Positions 35,301 through 45,521 are shown, counted from the stretch's first letter. The stretch: DNA of 64,000 nucleotides from QIJE01 sp048541835 (GCF_048541835.1 NZ_JBLEOY010000001.1:372001-436000); one strand, 5' to 3'. Notes: generated by a model from the sequence alone, not told the origin. A program made the numbers and translations.

Positions 35301-35993
35301 TTATTCGTTCGTCGACGTTATTTTTTCGTCAACCAATCCTCTTAAATCCTTCAGGATTTCTATTGCTATATTTTCAGGGGGACAGGAAGCATCTATAATT
35401 TTGATTCTATCTCTATACCTCGTCGATAAATACCGATAACCTTCCCTTACGGCACTAAAAAAATCAGGGGACCTGCCGTCGAAACCGTCAAACCCATGAA
35501 CCCTTCCGCTCAATCTGTTTAGCGCGACTTTCGGCTCTAAATCCAGAAGATAAGTCCTGGCAATATTGAAGTTTTTTCGATTGAGAATAAACTCGTTTAT
35601 CGTAAGTATGAACTCCCTTAAATCGCAGATACCTTCGGCATCATTCATGTCGGCAGTTTGATAAGCATACGTCGAATCTATAAACCTGTCACATATTATG
35701 ATATCAAAACTGCTCAACTTTGCGATAATCTCATCTACGTGTACGGTTCTATCGGCAGAGAAAAGAAATAATGCGGCTAACGCAGATGTTTTTATATCTA
35801 TCGATTTCATAAAAGAAGCATCGCCTCCCGTACCGAGAACCGCATCGTTTATAAAGTTTCCGAGCAATGTTTCGGTAGGTTCCTTTACCGGAAGAACCCT
35901 ATATCCGTCCTTGGCCAAATCGCCGCAAAGCAGTTTTGACGCCGTGGTCTTACCGGAACCGTCGATACCCTCAAGCGTTATAAAAATACCCAT
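35301..35993 (-). CDS. tmk: Thymidylate kinase
   Basis: 230 residues from the ATG at 35993. An in-frame extension to 36098 adds 35 residues with no family match and is not used. P-loop ITLEGIDGSGKTT is at the very N-terminus; the DRx motif is in ICDRFIDSTYAYQ and PVKEPTETLLG is the substrate Glu-Pro segment. It makes dTDP from dTMP. First gene of tmk-holB-psp1/metG-tatD, divergent from queA. Confidence 0.94.
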   Translation of the reverse strand: MGIFITLEGIDGSGKTTASKLLCGDLAKDGYRVLPVKEPTETLLGNFINDAVLGTGGDASFMKSIDIKTSALAALFLFSADRTVHVDEIIAKLSSFDIIICDRFIDSTYAYQTADMNDAEGICDLREFILTINEFILNRKNFNIARTYLLDLEPKVALNRLSGRVHGFDGFDGRSPDFFSAVREGYRYLSTRYRDRIKIIDASCPPENIAIEILKDLRGLVDEKITSTNE

Positions 35994-36053
35994 AATAACC
36001 TGACAAATTAATTTAAAATTTATAAATCTATTTATTTTTTTCTCAAAATATGT

Positions 36054-36059
36054 TATAAT
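36054..36059 (+). promoter_or_regulatory. -10 box upstream of queA
   Basis: TATAAT on the plus strand with only a weak -35 (TTTATT near 36031). The predicted leader of about 76 nt contains a 5-bp GC hairpin, GCGGT-N8-ACCGC (36084-36101). I see no preQ1-riboswitch sequence in it. Confidence 0.4.
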
Positions 36060-36141
36060 AATACTTTTAGAATATATACGCGTGCGGTAACACAGCACCG
36101 CCGTACCATACTTAAATATAATAACACAATGATAGCCCTAT

Positions 36142-37233
36142 ATGAACATAGATTTATTTGATTACGGATTCGACAGCAAAAAGATTGCCAAATACCCCGT
36201 AAATAACCGCGACGAAGCAAAGCTACTCGTCTTGGATGTAAAAAATTTTAAAATAGAGCATAAAAGATTTTTTGAAATAACAGATTATATCAATAAAAAC
36301 GATATTGTAGCAGTTAATAATTCATTCGTTAAAAAAGCAAGGATATTCGGCAAAAGATTTTCGGGCGGCAGGGTCGAGGTATTCATTACGGAATTTCCCG
36401 TAAATGTTACTTTTCCGCTAAAATTGAACGCCCTTCTGAAATCCCATAAAACCATTAAGGAAAACGAAGAGATCGACATTCTTGAAACGGGCTTTAATTC
36501 CGACAGTATATCCGAAGATAAATCCGGAATTAAGATCACGGCGCTGCAAAACTTGGGGAAGGGGAATTATCAAATTGCGATAAAAAGCAGAGAAGATTAC
36601 GATTACATATTTGATAAATGCGCACAAATACCTCTTCCGCCCTACCTTAAGCGCATCCCCGACGCTTTGGACGACGGATACTATCAAACTGTTTACGCAG
36701 ACGATTCATGCGGTTTTTCCGTTGCGGCACCGACTGCGGGGCTTCACTTCACCGACGAGACGATAAATAAAATTAAAGCCAAGGGGGGGATTTTCACCGC
36801 CGTATCCCTAAATATAGGGTTAGGGACGTTTCTTCCTGTAAGAACGGAAGATATAACGAAACATGAAATCCACAAAGAAACATATTCCGTCTCCAAAGAA
36901 ACGGCGGATATTATCAATAAAGGAATAAAGACCAAAAATAATATTATGATCATTGGAACGTCTACCGTCAGGTGCTTAGAGTCGTCAGCTGCCGACGGGA
37001 GCGGGATAACCGGGAGAAACGGCGCAGAGACATCTCTGTATATCTATCCGGGTTATAAATTTAAAGTAACAAAAAGTCTCGTTACAAATTTTCATCAACC
37101 TAAATCATCTCTTTTTATAATGATTTGCGCCTTGATAGGAATAGAAAGAACAAAAGCCGTTTACGAAGAAGCTATGAGAAATGACTACTCGCTTTTTAGC
37201 TACGGCGATGCCATGTATCTGCATAACATATAA
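36142..37233 (+). CDS. queA: S-adenosylmethionine:tRNA ribosyltransferase-isomerase
   Basis: 363 residues, typical length. FDYGFDSKKIAKYPV, the AAPTAGLHFT motif and NIGLGTFLPV with TEDITKHEIHKE are diagnostic of QueA, which turns preQ1 in tRNA into epoxyqueuosine. It is immediately followed by tgt (3-nt gap), which inserts preQ1, so the two steps of queuosine synthesis are co-transcribed. The ribosome binding site is weak. Confidence 0.96.
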   Translation: MNIDLFDYGFDSKKIAKYPVNNRDEAKLLVLDVKNFKIEHKRFFEITDYINKNDIVAVNNSFVKKARIFGKRFSGGRVEVFITEFPVNVTFPLKLNALLKSHKTIKENEEIDILETGFNSDSISEDKSGIKITALQNLGKGNYQIAIKSREDYDYIFDKCAQIPLPPYLKRIPDALDDGYYQTVYADDSCGFSVAAPTAGLHFTDETINKIKAKGGIFTAVSLNIGLGTFLPVRTEDITKHEIHKETYSVSKETADIINKGIKTKNNIMIIGTSTVRCLESSAADGSGITGRNGAETSLYIYPGYKFKVTKSLVTNFHQPKSSLFIMICALIGIERTKAVYEEAMRNDYSLFSYGDAMYLHNI

Positions 37234-37236
37234 CTT

Positions 37237-38328
37237 ATGTTTAAAATAATTAAAAGAGACGAACGCACGAGCGCTAGGATCGGCGAGCTTTTTACTAAAA
37301 ACGGAATAATAGAAACCCCCGTTTTTATGCCGGTCGGAACGATAGGCACGATAAAATCCTTATCTCCGTACGAAATATACGACGAGGGGTTTAAGATTAT
37401 GCTGTCCAATACCTATCACCTTTTTTTAAGACCGGGCATCGACGTTATAAAAAAATTCGGCTCTTTGAGAAACTTTACAAAATATAAAGGCGCCATTTTA
37501 ACGGATTCGGGCGGATTTCAAATCTTTAGCCTTGCAAAACTGGCAAAAATCAACGGGGACGGCGTTTCATTTATGTCTCACATAGACGGAGAAACACACT
37601 TTTTTACTCCGGAACGTGTGATAGAAATACAAGAAACGCTGGACTCGGATATTATGATGCAATTAGACGTTTTTTCGGGACACGATGCCTCTAGAGAAAC
37701 GGCGGAAAGGGATTTAAATACTACTATAAACTGGGCAAAAAGGTCGATTTCGGCAAAAAAGTCGGATAATCTTCTTTTTCTTATATCGCAGGGCAATTTT
37801 TTCGAGGATTTAAGGAAAAAATCTGCCGAGATAATGTCCGAATTGGATGCGGACGGCTATGCCGTCGGCGGATTAGCGGTGGGAGAATCTAAGGAGACGA
37901 TGTTCAGAATGTTAAACATTTCCGTGTCTAACCTGCCTAAAAACAAACCGAGGTATCTTATGGGCGTCGGAACGCCTGCCGACATAATAAACGCAGTATC
38001 TATGGGCGTTGATATGTTTGATTGCGTAATGCCTACGAGAAACGCAAGGAATGGCTTCATTTTTACATCGGACGGAACGGTTAATATAAAAAATTCTTCC
38101 TATAAAACCCGTACATTACCCGTAGATCCAAAATGCAACTGTTTTTGCTGTAAGAATTTTAGCGCCGCGTACGTAAGGCATGCTTTCATGACGAAAGAAA
38201 TATTTTCGCAGAGGCTTTTAACTATCCACAATTTACATTTTTATCAAAACTTTCTTTCACTGATAAGGCAATCTATATTAGACGGCAACTTTCATGATTT
38301 TTTGCAAAATTATTACAAAAATTATTAA
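37237..38328 (+). CDS. tgt: Queuine/preQ1 tRNA-guanine transglycosylase
   Basis: 363 residues, TIM-barrel Tgt. ILTDSGGFQIFSL carries the nucleophilic-region Asp, DVFSGHDASRETAERDL and GLAVGESKETMFRML follow, DCVMPTRNARNG has the second catalytic Asp, and CNCFCCKNFSAAYVRH contains the zinc ligands. It swaps G34 for preQ1 in tRNAs with GUN anticodons. It lies between queA and yajC-secDF. Confidence 0.97.
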   Translation: MFKIIKRDERTSARIGELFTKNGIIETPVFMPVGTIGTIKSLSPYEIYDEGFKIMLSNTYHLFLRPGIDVIKKFGSLRNFTKYKGAILTDSGGFQIFSLAKLAKINGDGVSFMSHIDGETHFFTPERVIEIQETLDSDIMMQLDVFSGHDASRETAERDLNTTINWAKRSISAKKSDNLLFLISQGNFFEDLRKKSAEIMSELDADGYAVGGLAVGESKETMFRMLNISVSNLPKNKPRYLMGVGTPADIINAVSMGVDMFDCVMPTRNARNGFIFTSDGTVNIKNSSYKTRTLPVDPKCNCFCCKNFSAAYVRHAFMTKEIFSQRLLTIHNLHFYQNFLSLIRQSILDGNFHDFLQNYYKNY

Positions 38329-38336
38329 TCTTTGCT

Positions 38337-38364
38337 TTGACTTTATTTCAATTATAAATATAAT
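38337..38364 (+). promoter_or_regulatory. Promoter of yajC-secD-secF
   Basis: -35 TTGACT (38337-38342) and -10 TATAAT (38359-38364) with a 16-nt spacer, in the gap after tgt. The predicted start is near 38371; AAAGGAG (about 38400-38406) precedes the yajC ATG. Confidence 0.75.
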
Positions 38365-38411
38365 ATATTTAATAAAAATTCACAAATTAAAATTAATAAA
38401 AAGGAGTTAGT

Positions 38412-38768
38412 ATGAAAATCTTATCGGGATTATTGAATTTTACTAATCAGTTTACCGTCAAAAGCGCTTTTGCCGCATCATCGTCCGGACACGGCGGAGG
38501 ATTCGAGGGAACGCTGATAAGTTTTGCGCCGTTAATAGCTATCGTAGTCATCTTTTACCTTTTGGTAATCCTGCCACAACAAAAAAGGACGAAAGACCAC
38601 AAAAAAATGATAGGAACATTAAAAGTAGGCGATGAAGTCCTCACCAACGGCGGCATGTTCGGTGTTATAACCGGCATAGCCGACCAGGTTTTCACCTTAG
38701 AAATAGCAAAGGACGTTAAAATCAAGATTACTAAAAACACTATTGCGACAAAAACATCAAAGCGATAA
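38412..38768 (+). CDS. yajC: Sec translocon accessory protein YajC
   Basis: 118 residues: one membrane helix (about 38-55), then ILPQQKRTKDHKKM and LKVGDEVLTNGGMFGVITGI, the standard YajC pattern, with a small beta domain. It associates with SecDF at the translocon. The N-terminal 35 residues before the helix, rich in Ser/Gly/His, are longer than in E. coli. Confidence 0.94.
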   Translation: MKILSGLLNFTNQFTVKSAFAASSSGHGGGFEGTLISFAPLIAIVVIFYLLVILPQQKRTKDHKKMIGTLKVGDEVLTNGGMFGVITGIADQVFTLEIAKDVKIKITKNTIATKTSKR

Positions 38769-38835
38769 ATAGTGAAACTTTTGGCACCGGTATGTTATAT
38801 TCTCTAAAAATATTTTAACTTAATGGTAAAACTTG

Positions 38836-40413
38836 ATGAAACCCGTTAAAACCCGCGTAATATTGATACTTACTTTAATAGTAATATCTTTTTTTTCGAT
38901 TATCCCATCGATATATCCAAACACACCAGGCTGGTGGAAGTCTGTCATCGGCAATGCGCAGATGCACCTCGGACTGGATCTTCAAGGGGGTGTTTATCTT
39001 GTAGAAAGAGTTGAAGTAAACAAGGCTATAAAAGAAAAATTTTACAGCGATTATTCCGATATCAAATCATTCTTGAAAAGTAAAAATATAGGAAACGAAA
39101 AATATTTAAAACTAGAGAACGACAATATAGTTTTGAGCAAAAACTTTTTGAAAAATATACCGGCCGTTAGTACCCTTAAAAATTACATAAAAAATCATCA
39201 TTCCTACTTACGGCTCTCCGGAGATAAGATTAACTTTATACCGTCTGAAGCCGCAAAATATAAGGAGGAAGCCGTCAACGGGGCAGTAGAGGTCATGAGA
39301 AACAGGATAGACCAGTTCGGGCTTATTTCTCCAAAAATAGCGAGGCAGGGGAAAAATCTGATAGTCATAGAAATGCCCGGGGTAAAAGACGTCAAACAGG
39401 CGATAAAACTTATCGGAAAAACCGCCAGGCTGACTTTTAAACTCGTAGACGATAAACACGATATTTTAAAGGCGATTAAAGGGAAAGTCCCAGGGGGCGA
39501 CGCGATTCTTTATCATGTTTCATACGACAAATACACCCATAAAACGACAAGAAGACCTTACCTTATAGAGAAGCCGATCTTAATGAGCGGAGCTGATATC
39601 TCAAGCGCAAGCGTTCAAATCAATCGTTATAATCAGCCCACCGTGAGCGTTTCCCTCAACTCCGAAGGGACAAAGCAATTTGCAGATATCACGACCAGAT
39701 ATACGGGTAAAAGGCTTGCCATTATCCTTGACGGTAACGTGATTTCCGCACCGGTAATAGAAGAACCCATATTGGGCGGAAATGCCTCTATCTCCGGCAG
39801 ATTTACCATGGCACAGGCAAATGATCTTGCAATTGCCCTCAGGTCCGGGGCTTTGCCCGCACCGGTAAAAATAATACAGAATAATACGGTAGGACCAACG
39901 CTTGGAACAGATTCGATACACGACGGCATACTCGCATCCATAATAGGAACTATACTTGTTATAGGATTTATGGTATTTTATTATAGATTGTCCGGCTTAA
40001 TCGCCGATTTTGCCCTGTTAGAAAACGTGCTATTTCTTATTGCGGCGCTTTCTCTCTTCGGGGCGACTTTGACGCTTCCGGGTATTGCAGGTATTATTTT
40101 GACCATAGGGATGTCGGTTGATGCCAATGTTCTTATCTTTGAAAGGATAAGGGAAGAGCTCAGGGAGGGTAAACCTACCGTTGTCGCTATAGAGAACGGA
40201 TACAATAAAGCATTTTTTACTATTTTGGACTCTCACGTCACGGCGCTTATTACGGCGGCGGTTCTTTTTTATTTCGGAGCAGGTCCGATAAAGGGTTTTG
40301 CCGTAACTTTATCTCTCGGCATTATGATAAACCTATTTACATCTTTAGTCGGAACGAAGGTAATTTTCGATATTATATCTAACAAAAAGAAACTTCATAA
40401 ATTGAGCATATAA
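38836..40413 (+). CDS. secD: Protein translocase subunit SecD
   Basis: 525 residues: first membrane helix, LGLDLQGGVYLVERVE, a periplasmic domain with EVMRNRIDQFGLISPKI and ISGRFTMAQANDLAIALRSGALPAPV (about residues 316-341), then five helices including IVLTIGMSVDANVLIFERIREEL-like core motifs. SecDF uses the proton gradient to pull secreted proteins out of the channel. I use ATG at 38836; the frame also opens one codon earlier at TTG. Confidence 0.96.
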   Translation: MKPVKTRVILILTLIVISFFSIIPSIYPNTPGWWKSVIGNAQMHLGLDLQGGVYLVERVEVNKAIKEKFYSDYSDIKSFLKSKNIGNEKYLKLENDNIVLSKNFLKNIPAVSTLKNYIKNHHSYLRLSGDKINFIPSEAAKYKEEAVNGAVEVMRNRIDQFGLISPKIARQGKNLIVIEMPGVKDVKQAIKLIGKTARLTFKLVDDKHDILKAIKGKVPGGDAILYHVSYDKYTHKTTRRPYLIEKPILMSGADISSASVQINRYNQPTVSVSLNSEGTKQFADITTRYTGKRLAIILDGNVISAPVIEEPILGGNASISGRFTMAQANDLAIALRSGALPAPVKIIQNNTVGPTLGTDSIHDGILASIIGTILVIGFMVFYYRLSGLIADFALLENVLFLIAALSLFGATLTLPGIAGIILTIGMSVDANVLIFERIREELREGKPTVVAIENGYNKAFFTILDSHVTALITAAVLFYFGAGPIKGFAVTLSLGIMINLFTSLVGTKVIFDIISNKKKLHKLSI

Positions 40414-40454
40414 CAGCATATTAATTAAAATTCATATATTCTGGAGTCGGTCGA

Positions 40455-41369
40455 GTGGAATTTATTAAAGATACGCATTATGATTTTATTGGAAAAAAAA
40501 AGTATTCATTCGTTTTATCGGCGATTTTCGTAATATTCGGCTTAATAGAGCTCATCACGATGATAATCGGTACGGCCCGAATAGGAATAGATTTTACGGG
40601 CGGGCTCTCCATGGAGCTTGCCTTTAAACATAAAATATCTACTGCTTCCGTAAGAAAAGCGCTTCTGCCCGCAGGTTTTAAAGACCTGAAAATAGTTAAA
40701 ATAAGGGGTAAAAACAACATTATATTACAGACAAAAGCGGTTGCAAAAGACTTAAATAAATATACGGCAAGAATCAAAAAGACTATTAAGGAAGCCTATA
40801 AAAAAAATCCACCAGAGGTAATAAATAGCGAAATGATAGGGCCGTCCGTCGGCAAAAGTCTCTCCGAAGATGCCGTCGTTGCAGTCATTATAGCCATTAT
40901 AGCAATAATATTGTATATTACATGGAGGTTCGAATTCAGGTTCGGCCTTGCCGCTGCAATAGGTCTTGCCCATGATGTACTTGTCCTGCTCGGTTTTATT
41001 TTTATTTTTCAAAAAGAGATAACACTTTTAGTCATTACCGCCATTTTAACCGTTGCAGGATATTCTCTTACCGATAAAGTCGTTGTTTTTGATAGAATCA
41101 GAGAAAACTTAAGAAAAATAGAGCCCGAAAAGAAGAAGGAAATCGACCTGACAAATCTCGTCAACGAAAGTATAAACGAAGTTTTGACAAGAACCGTGGT
41201 TACATCTCTTACCGTGGTGCTTGCGGTTTTGTCCCTGTTTTTTCTCGGAGGCATAGTTCTTCATAATTTTGCCTTTATATTGTTATGCGGCATTTTGATA
41301 GGAACTTATTCATCAATGTTTATTGCAAGTCCCGTAATGGTTATTTTAAATGAAAAGCATTATTCTTAG
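40455..41369 (+). CDS. secF: Protein translocase subunit SecF
   Basis: 304 residues with six helices. GIDFTGGLSMELAF follows the first helix; IGPSVGKSLSEDAVVAV and LTDKVVVFDRIRENLRK are the conserved SecF motifs. GTG start at 40455 has GGAG 8 nt upstream. It pairs with SecD, 41 nt upstream. Confidence 0.96.
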   Translation: MEFIKDTHYDFIGKKKYSFVLSAIFVIFGLIELITMIIGTARIGIDFTGGLSMELAFKHKISTASVRKALLPAGFKDLKIVKIRGKNNIILQTKAVAKDLNKYTARIKKTIKEAYKKNPPEVINSEMIGPSVGKSLSEDAVVAVIIAIIAIILYITWRFEFRFGLAAAIGLAHDVLVLLGFIFIFQKEITLLVITAILTVAGYSLTDKVVVFDRIRENLRKIEPEKKKEIDLTNLVNESINEVLTRTVVTSLTVVLAVLSLFFLGGIVLHNFAFILLCGILIGTYSSMFIASPVMVILNEKHYS

Positions 41370-41412
41370 CGCAATAATAAATTTTCTGCACGGTAAATAT
41401 GAATTCTAAGAT

Positions 41413-43356
41413 ATGGAAAAAGAATATGTTTATGAATATTTAAAAGGGTGTTTATTTTCGTCTCTCGACAATAATACCGCCGCATCTTTAATTCTTAAAC
41501 GAATCGTTTCTCAATTGGATTTTGATCCGTTCTTCTCGGATATATTTAGTAAAAATCATCCGGTTTACGGTCATGCAGACAGTTTCTTATCCTGTTTTAT
41601 AGACAATTACATAAATCCGTCCTTAAAATTTTTAAACGACCCCTTCCTCATAACGGACATGGATAAGGCGGTTGCCCGTATAACCAAGGCAATTTTGGAA
41701 GACGAAGCCGTCTGTATTTATGGGGATTATGACGTAGACGGCATAACCGCCACATCTTTTCTGGTCTCCTTTCTAAGGGAATTAAAAAAGCTCATGAAGC
41801 CGGATGAATATGACCGCTCTATTTTTTTTAAATTGCCGGATAGGATAAAGGACGGCTACGGACTAAGCACGGAACCCATAGACGAAATTTGCGATTCCAT
41901 AAAAAAAAACACCGATAAGTCTTTATCCTTACTAATAACGGTAGATTTAGGAATAACAGATACAGTGGAGGTTTCCTACGCCAATTCAAAGAATATCGAC
42001 GTGATAATATGCGACCACCATGAGGTCCCCGTTAGTGAGGGAAAAGAAATTTTGCCGGAAGGTGTCGCAGTGCTGAATCCCAAACGCAAGGGCGATAAAT
42101 TTCCATTTAAGTTTTTACCCGGAGTAGGCATAGCGTTTAATCTCGGTATTGCTTTAAGAAAGCATTTGGTAAAAGAAGGTTTATTGACCTCCTATCCAAA
42201 CCTTAAAGACTACTTGGATATCGTGTGTCTCGGCATTATAGCTGACATAGTCCCGATGTACGGAGACAATAGAACGCTCACCTATTATGGACTGAAAATA
42301 CTTAACGGCAGCGACAGACCGGGGATAAAAGAACTGAAAAGAATCTGCGGGATCTATTTCGACAATATAAATGAATCCGACGTAGCATGGAAAATAACCC
42401 CGAAAATCAATGCCGCCGGAAGGGTAGGAAACCCCGAGGTTGCGGTCGAGCTTTTAACTCAAAGAGACCCAGAAGTCGCCTATGGCCTTGCGCAAGAATT
42501 AGAGTCATTCAATAAAAAAAGACACCTGTTTGAAGATAACTGCTTCAATGAAACACTGACGATGTTATCCGGAAAAGAGACAGAGGAAAAAACCGGACAG
42601 CTTCTTGTCCTGGAAGGCACATCATGGCACCCGGGGGTCATAGGAATAGTTTCATCAAAATTAGCCGAATATCTGCAAAGGCCGGTTCTGCTTCTTACCG
42701 GATATAAAGACTCGGTTTATATCGGCTCTGCAAGGTCCTGCGGAAATATAGATATTTATGCTTTGCTTAAAAATTACGAGCGTTTCTTTTTAAAATTCGG
42801 CGGACACAAAATGGCTTGCGGATTAACCTTAGAAAAGGGCGAAAGCCTGCATGGCTTTATCGCCGCCGTGAAGAAAGACCGTCCTTCAAATTCTTCCGAC
42901 ACTGAAATTATTCTTGACGATACAAACGATAAAAAGAGTTGCGTACCCTACGGCATACCGTCCAAGGCGGATTACGACGAAGAAATAACCTTGCGGCTGC
43001 TCTCCGATGATAAACTCTCATATATAATAAAATCAATGTCTCCTTACGGACCGCTCAACGAACAGCCCCGGTTTTTAATTAGAAACATCACTCTTTTAGA
43101 CATAAACAGGCGGGAATTTAAAAACAGAAAATCAAAAAAAAATAACTTCTCCAATTGCTATTTTACGCTTAACATTGAAGAATCTTATAATGATAACGCC
43201 ATAAAACACAGGGCAATGATGTTTAACAGACACAAATCGACCGAAAATATTTTGGGATTTAATGACTGCAATAAGATTTCGGCAAATAAGGTGGCGGTTG
43301 ACGGTATTATATTTGAATTTTTTAACGGATATATAAAAATACTGAATTTTATATAA
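41413..43356 (+). CDS. recJ: Single-stranded-DNA-specific exonuclease RecJ
   Basis: 647 residues, longer than the usual 560-580. DHH-family catalytic motifs are complete: CIYGDYDVDGITAT, ITVDLGITD (Cys replaced by Leu relative to the usual ITVDCG), ICDHHEVP, LGIIADIVPM and KFGGHKMACGLTL. It degrades single-stranded DNA 5' to 3' in recombination and mismatch repair. The C-terminal part has an extra Lys/Asn-rich insertion (RKSKKNN, about residue 575). It is located between secF and pilM in one direction. Confidence 0.93.
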   Translation: MEKEYVYEYLKGCLFSSLDNNTAASLILKRIVSQLDFDPFFSDIFSKNHPVYGHADSFLSCFIDNYINPSLKFLNDPFLITDMDKAVARITKAILEDEAVCIYGDYDVDGITATSFLVSFLRELKKLMKPDEYDRSIFFKLPDRIKDGYGLSTEPIDEICDSIKKNTDKSLSLLITVDLGITDTVEVSYANSKNIDVIICDHHEVPVSEGKEILPEGVAVLNPKRKGDKFPFKFLPGVGIAFNLGIALRKHLVKEGLLTSYPNLKDYLDIVCLGIIADIVPMYGDNRTLTYYGLKILNGSDRPGIKELKRICGIYFDNINESDVAWKITPKINAAGRVGNPEVAVELLTQRDPEVAYGLAQELESFNKKRHLFEDNCFNETLTMLSGKETEEKTGQLLVLEGTSWHPGVIGIVSSKLAEYLQRPVLLLTGYKDSVYIGSARSCGNIDIYALLKNYERFFLKFGGHKMACGLTLEKGESLHGFIAAVKKDRPSNSSDTEIILDDTNDKKSCVPYGIPSKADYDEEITLRLLSDDKLSYIIKSMSPYGPLNEQPRFLIRNITLLDINRREFKNRKSKKNNFSNCYFTLNIEESYNDNAIKHRAMMFNRHKSTENILGFNDCNKISANKVAVDGIIFEFFNGYIKILNFI

Positions 43357-43367
43357 CTTCCTGTAAT

Positions 43368-44324
43368 ATGAAACTTTATACCGCGATAGAAATAGATTAT
43401 AATCAGTTTAAAATATTAGAGGTTTATAAAAAAAGAAACGGCTATTTTTTAAATAACTTCATAAATACGACTATATCGGAAATGGATTACCGCAATGCCG
43501 GTTCGGTATCCGTTAACCTCAAGAAAATCATTAGCGAAAACGGAATAAGTAAAAAAAGCGTGCTTACGTCCATTGACGGAAACATGGTTCATAGTTTTAA
43601 TTTTATCTTACCGGATATGCCGCTTTCCGACCTTAAGATTGCCATAGAATACGAATTAAAAAAACTTCTCCCATTTCCTTTGTCTCAAGGCATATTCGAT
43701 TATGTTTACTCAGGAAAAACGGATAAAACCGGCAATACTGTTCTCAATATAACGGTATTTGCCGTAAGGGAAGAAGATATAAATAATTTTACTAAAATAT
43801 TCACCGATGCAGACATAAAAATCAGATCCATTGAGTGCAAGACCGTTTCTATTTACAACGGCATAAAATATTTAAGCAATAATAATATTACCCATCTTTT
43901 GTTCTGTGACGTAGGATATAAAGCCGTAAAAATCGTCATATTTCTTAACGATACGATAAATTTGGAGAGAACGATAGACGGGATGGATTTTAGAAATATG
44001 TCGTACGGAGACTCCTTAAATCTTCTATCCGAAGAACTAAAAAGAACTGTGGATTTTTATTTTGCGGGAAAATCGCTGCCGCAGATAGAGGAAACTATCC
44101 TTACGGGCATTTTTTTCGGCAAAAAAGATTTTGACGCAAAAATATCTAAGGCGGTAAATCTAAAAACCGGCTCCATCTCTCTGATAAACCTTTTGAAATC
44201 CCGAAAATATCCGTTTTATTTGTCAAAAAAACTTATAAAAAGACATGATATCGAAAACGATTATGATTTTTTTAAGCCCTTGGGGGAAATGTGGACTACA
44301 TTCGGCATAACAATAAACAGGTAA
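43368..44324 (+). CDS. pilM: Type IV pilus inner-membrane platform protein PilM
   Basis: 318 residues, actin-like fold. AIEIDYNQFKILEV resembles the phosphate-1 region, DMPLSDLKIAIEYELKKLLPFPL is the typical PilM segment (about 84-106), and LLFCDVGYKAVKIVIF is the phosphate-2 region. It is divergent in sequence but is followed by pilN and pilO with gaps of 6 and 4 nt. PilM binds the PilN N-terminus in the cytoplasm and links the motor to the alignment complex. Confidence 0.85.
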   Translation: MKLYTAIEIDYNQFKILEVYKKRNGYFLNNFINTTISEMDYRNAGSVSVNLKKIISENGISKKSVLTSIDGNMVHSFNFILPDMPLSDLKIAIEYELKKLLPFPLSQGIFDYVYSGKTDKTGNTVLNITVFAVREEDINNFTKIFTDADIKIRSIECKTVSIYNGIKYLSNNNITHLLFCDVGYKAVKIVIFLNDTINLERTIDGMDFRNMSYGDSLNLLSEELKRTVDFYFAGKSLPQIEETILTGIFFGKKDFDAKISKAVNLKTGSISLINLLKSRKYPFYLSKKLIKRHDIENDYDFFKPLGEMWTTFGITINR

Positions 44325-44330
44325 TGTCTT

Positions 44331-44921
44331 ATGAAAGATAAAAGCCGGGGAAAGACGAGAATTAATTTATTACCGACCAAAGATAAGGAACGCATTGCAA
44401 AAAACAGGAAGAGGCTTGCGGTTCTTTCTTTGATTATTGCATATATAATATTCATCTTCTTGATAGACATAGCGTCCATTATTAAAAATAACAACAAAAG
44501 AAATTATGTATCACGACTAAACAACCAATTATCCTTAATAAAAACTAAAAATATGCTAAATGAGACACTTGAATCCGCGATAAACAAAAGAAAAACGCTT
44601 TTGACCTCTATTCGAAAAAAGATTGTAATCATAGACGGACTTAAAGAACTCAGGACAGCATGGAATGAAAAAATAAGCGATATGGTCGAGGCTTCTCCTG
44701 AAGGCGTCTGGATGGACGGATTGCTCCTTCAAAACAACGCTATAATGATAGACGGAAACAGCATTTCTTTGAACGATATATCCATTTATATAGACCGGCT
44801 TAAAAAAACCGGATTGTTCGTAAAAATCAACTTAAATGCCGTAAACCGAAAAATCGTAGAGGGAAATACATTTTATTCTTTCAATTTAAGGGCCGTTTTA
44901 GATCTATCTAAAAATAAGTGA
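44331..44921 (+). CDS. pilN: Type IV pilus assembly protein PilN
   Basis: 196 residues: the cytoplasmic INLLPTKDKER motif near residue 11 that docks into PilM, one membrane helix (about 28-48), a helical region and a ferredoxin-like periplasmic domain (WMDGLLLQNNAIMIDG). It partners PilO in the inner membrane. Confidence 0.9.
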   Translation: MKDKSRGKTRINLLPTKDKERIAKNRKRLAVLSLIIAYIIFIFLIDIASIIKNNNKRNYVSRLNNQLSLIKTKNMLNETLESAINKRKTLLTSIRKKIVIIDGLKELRTAWNEKISDMVEASPEGVWMDGLLLQNNAIMIDGNSISLNDISIYIDRLKKTGLFVKINLNAVNRKIVEGNTFYSFNLRAVLDLSKNK

Positions 44922-44925
44922 AATC

Positions 44926-45519
44926 ATGAAAATAATAGAATATTTGAAAAAAATGTACTCCTACTTAAAAACAAATAAAACAGTAGCGGTCATACTCATG
45001 ATGTTTGTATTTTTATATCTTATAAATCAGGATATATTCTTCAATAAGATAGATAAAAACCTTAAATTCAACAATGCCGCAATATTAAAATTAAGGGGTG
45101 AAATGAATAGATTAAAAAACACGACCGGTTCCCTCTCAAACGAAAAAAATACCCTCTTAAACCTTGAAAATCAGATTTCAGATTTAAAATCGCGATTAAA
45201 AAACGAGGAGGCAATGCTTCCTGAAACATTCGAGATTGCAGATTTTATAAAAAATATATCCGCAAGTCGACCCGCGGATAATTTCATTATAGAAAAAATA
45301 ATTTTTGGGAAACCTACCAAATATAAAAAAAATATAACGGCACTGCCGGTAAACATTTCAATAGTAGGCGGCTTCAACAAGTCCATAACATTCATCAAAA
45401 ATATAGATATTATGAAAAGGATTTTCGTAATAGACTATGTTTCGGTCAAGGCGAGCAAGAAATTATTTCCGGATATTAAATCTAACATAAAGGGATTCGT
45501 TTTCTCTATGAACAGGTAA
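44926..45519 (+). CDS. pilO: Type IV pilus assembly protein PilO
   Basis: 197 residues: one membrane helix (about 18-35), a coiled-coil stretch (about 45-95, Leu/Lys/Glu/Asn repeats) and a periplasmic domain with LPVNISIVGGFNKSITFIKNI, the PilO pattern. It ends 2 nt from the stop codon of convergent tatC. In most genomes pilP and pilQ would follow in the same direction; here they are on the other strand beyond tatC. Confidence 0.88.
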   Translation: MKIIEYLKKMYSYLKTNKTVAVILMMFVFLYLINQDIFFNKIDKNLKFNNAAILKLRGEMNRLKNTTGSLSNEKNTLLNLENQISDLKSRLKNEEAMLPETFEIADFIKNISASRPADNFIIEKIIFGKPTKYKKNITALPVNISIVGGFNKSITFIKNIDIMKRIFVIDYVSVKASKKLFPDIKSNIKGFVFSMNR

Positions 45520-45521
45520 GG

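Noticed and set aside
35994..36098. N-terminal extension of tmk
   Set aside because: The added 35 residues have no family match, and ATG 35993 places the P-loop at the usual distance from the N-terminus.
36060..36141. preQ1 riboswitch upstream of queA-tgt
   Set aside because: The leader has a short GC hairpin but not the conserved preQ1-I or preQ1-II core sequence.
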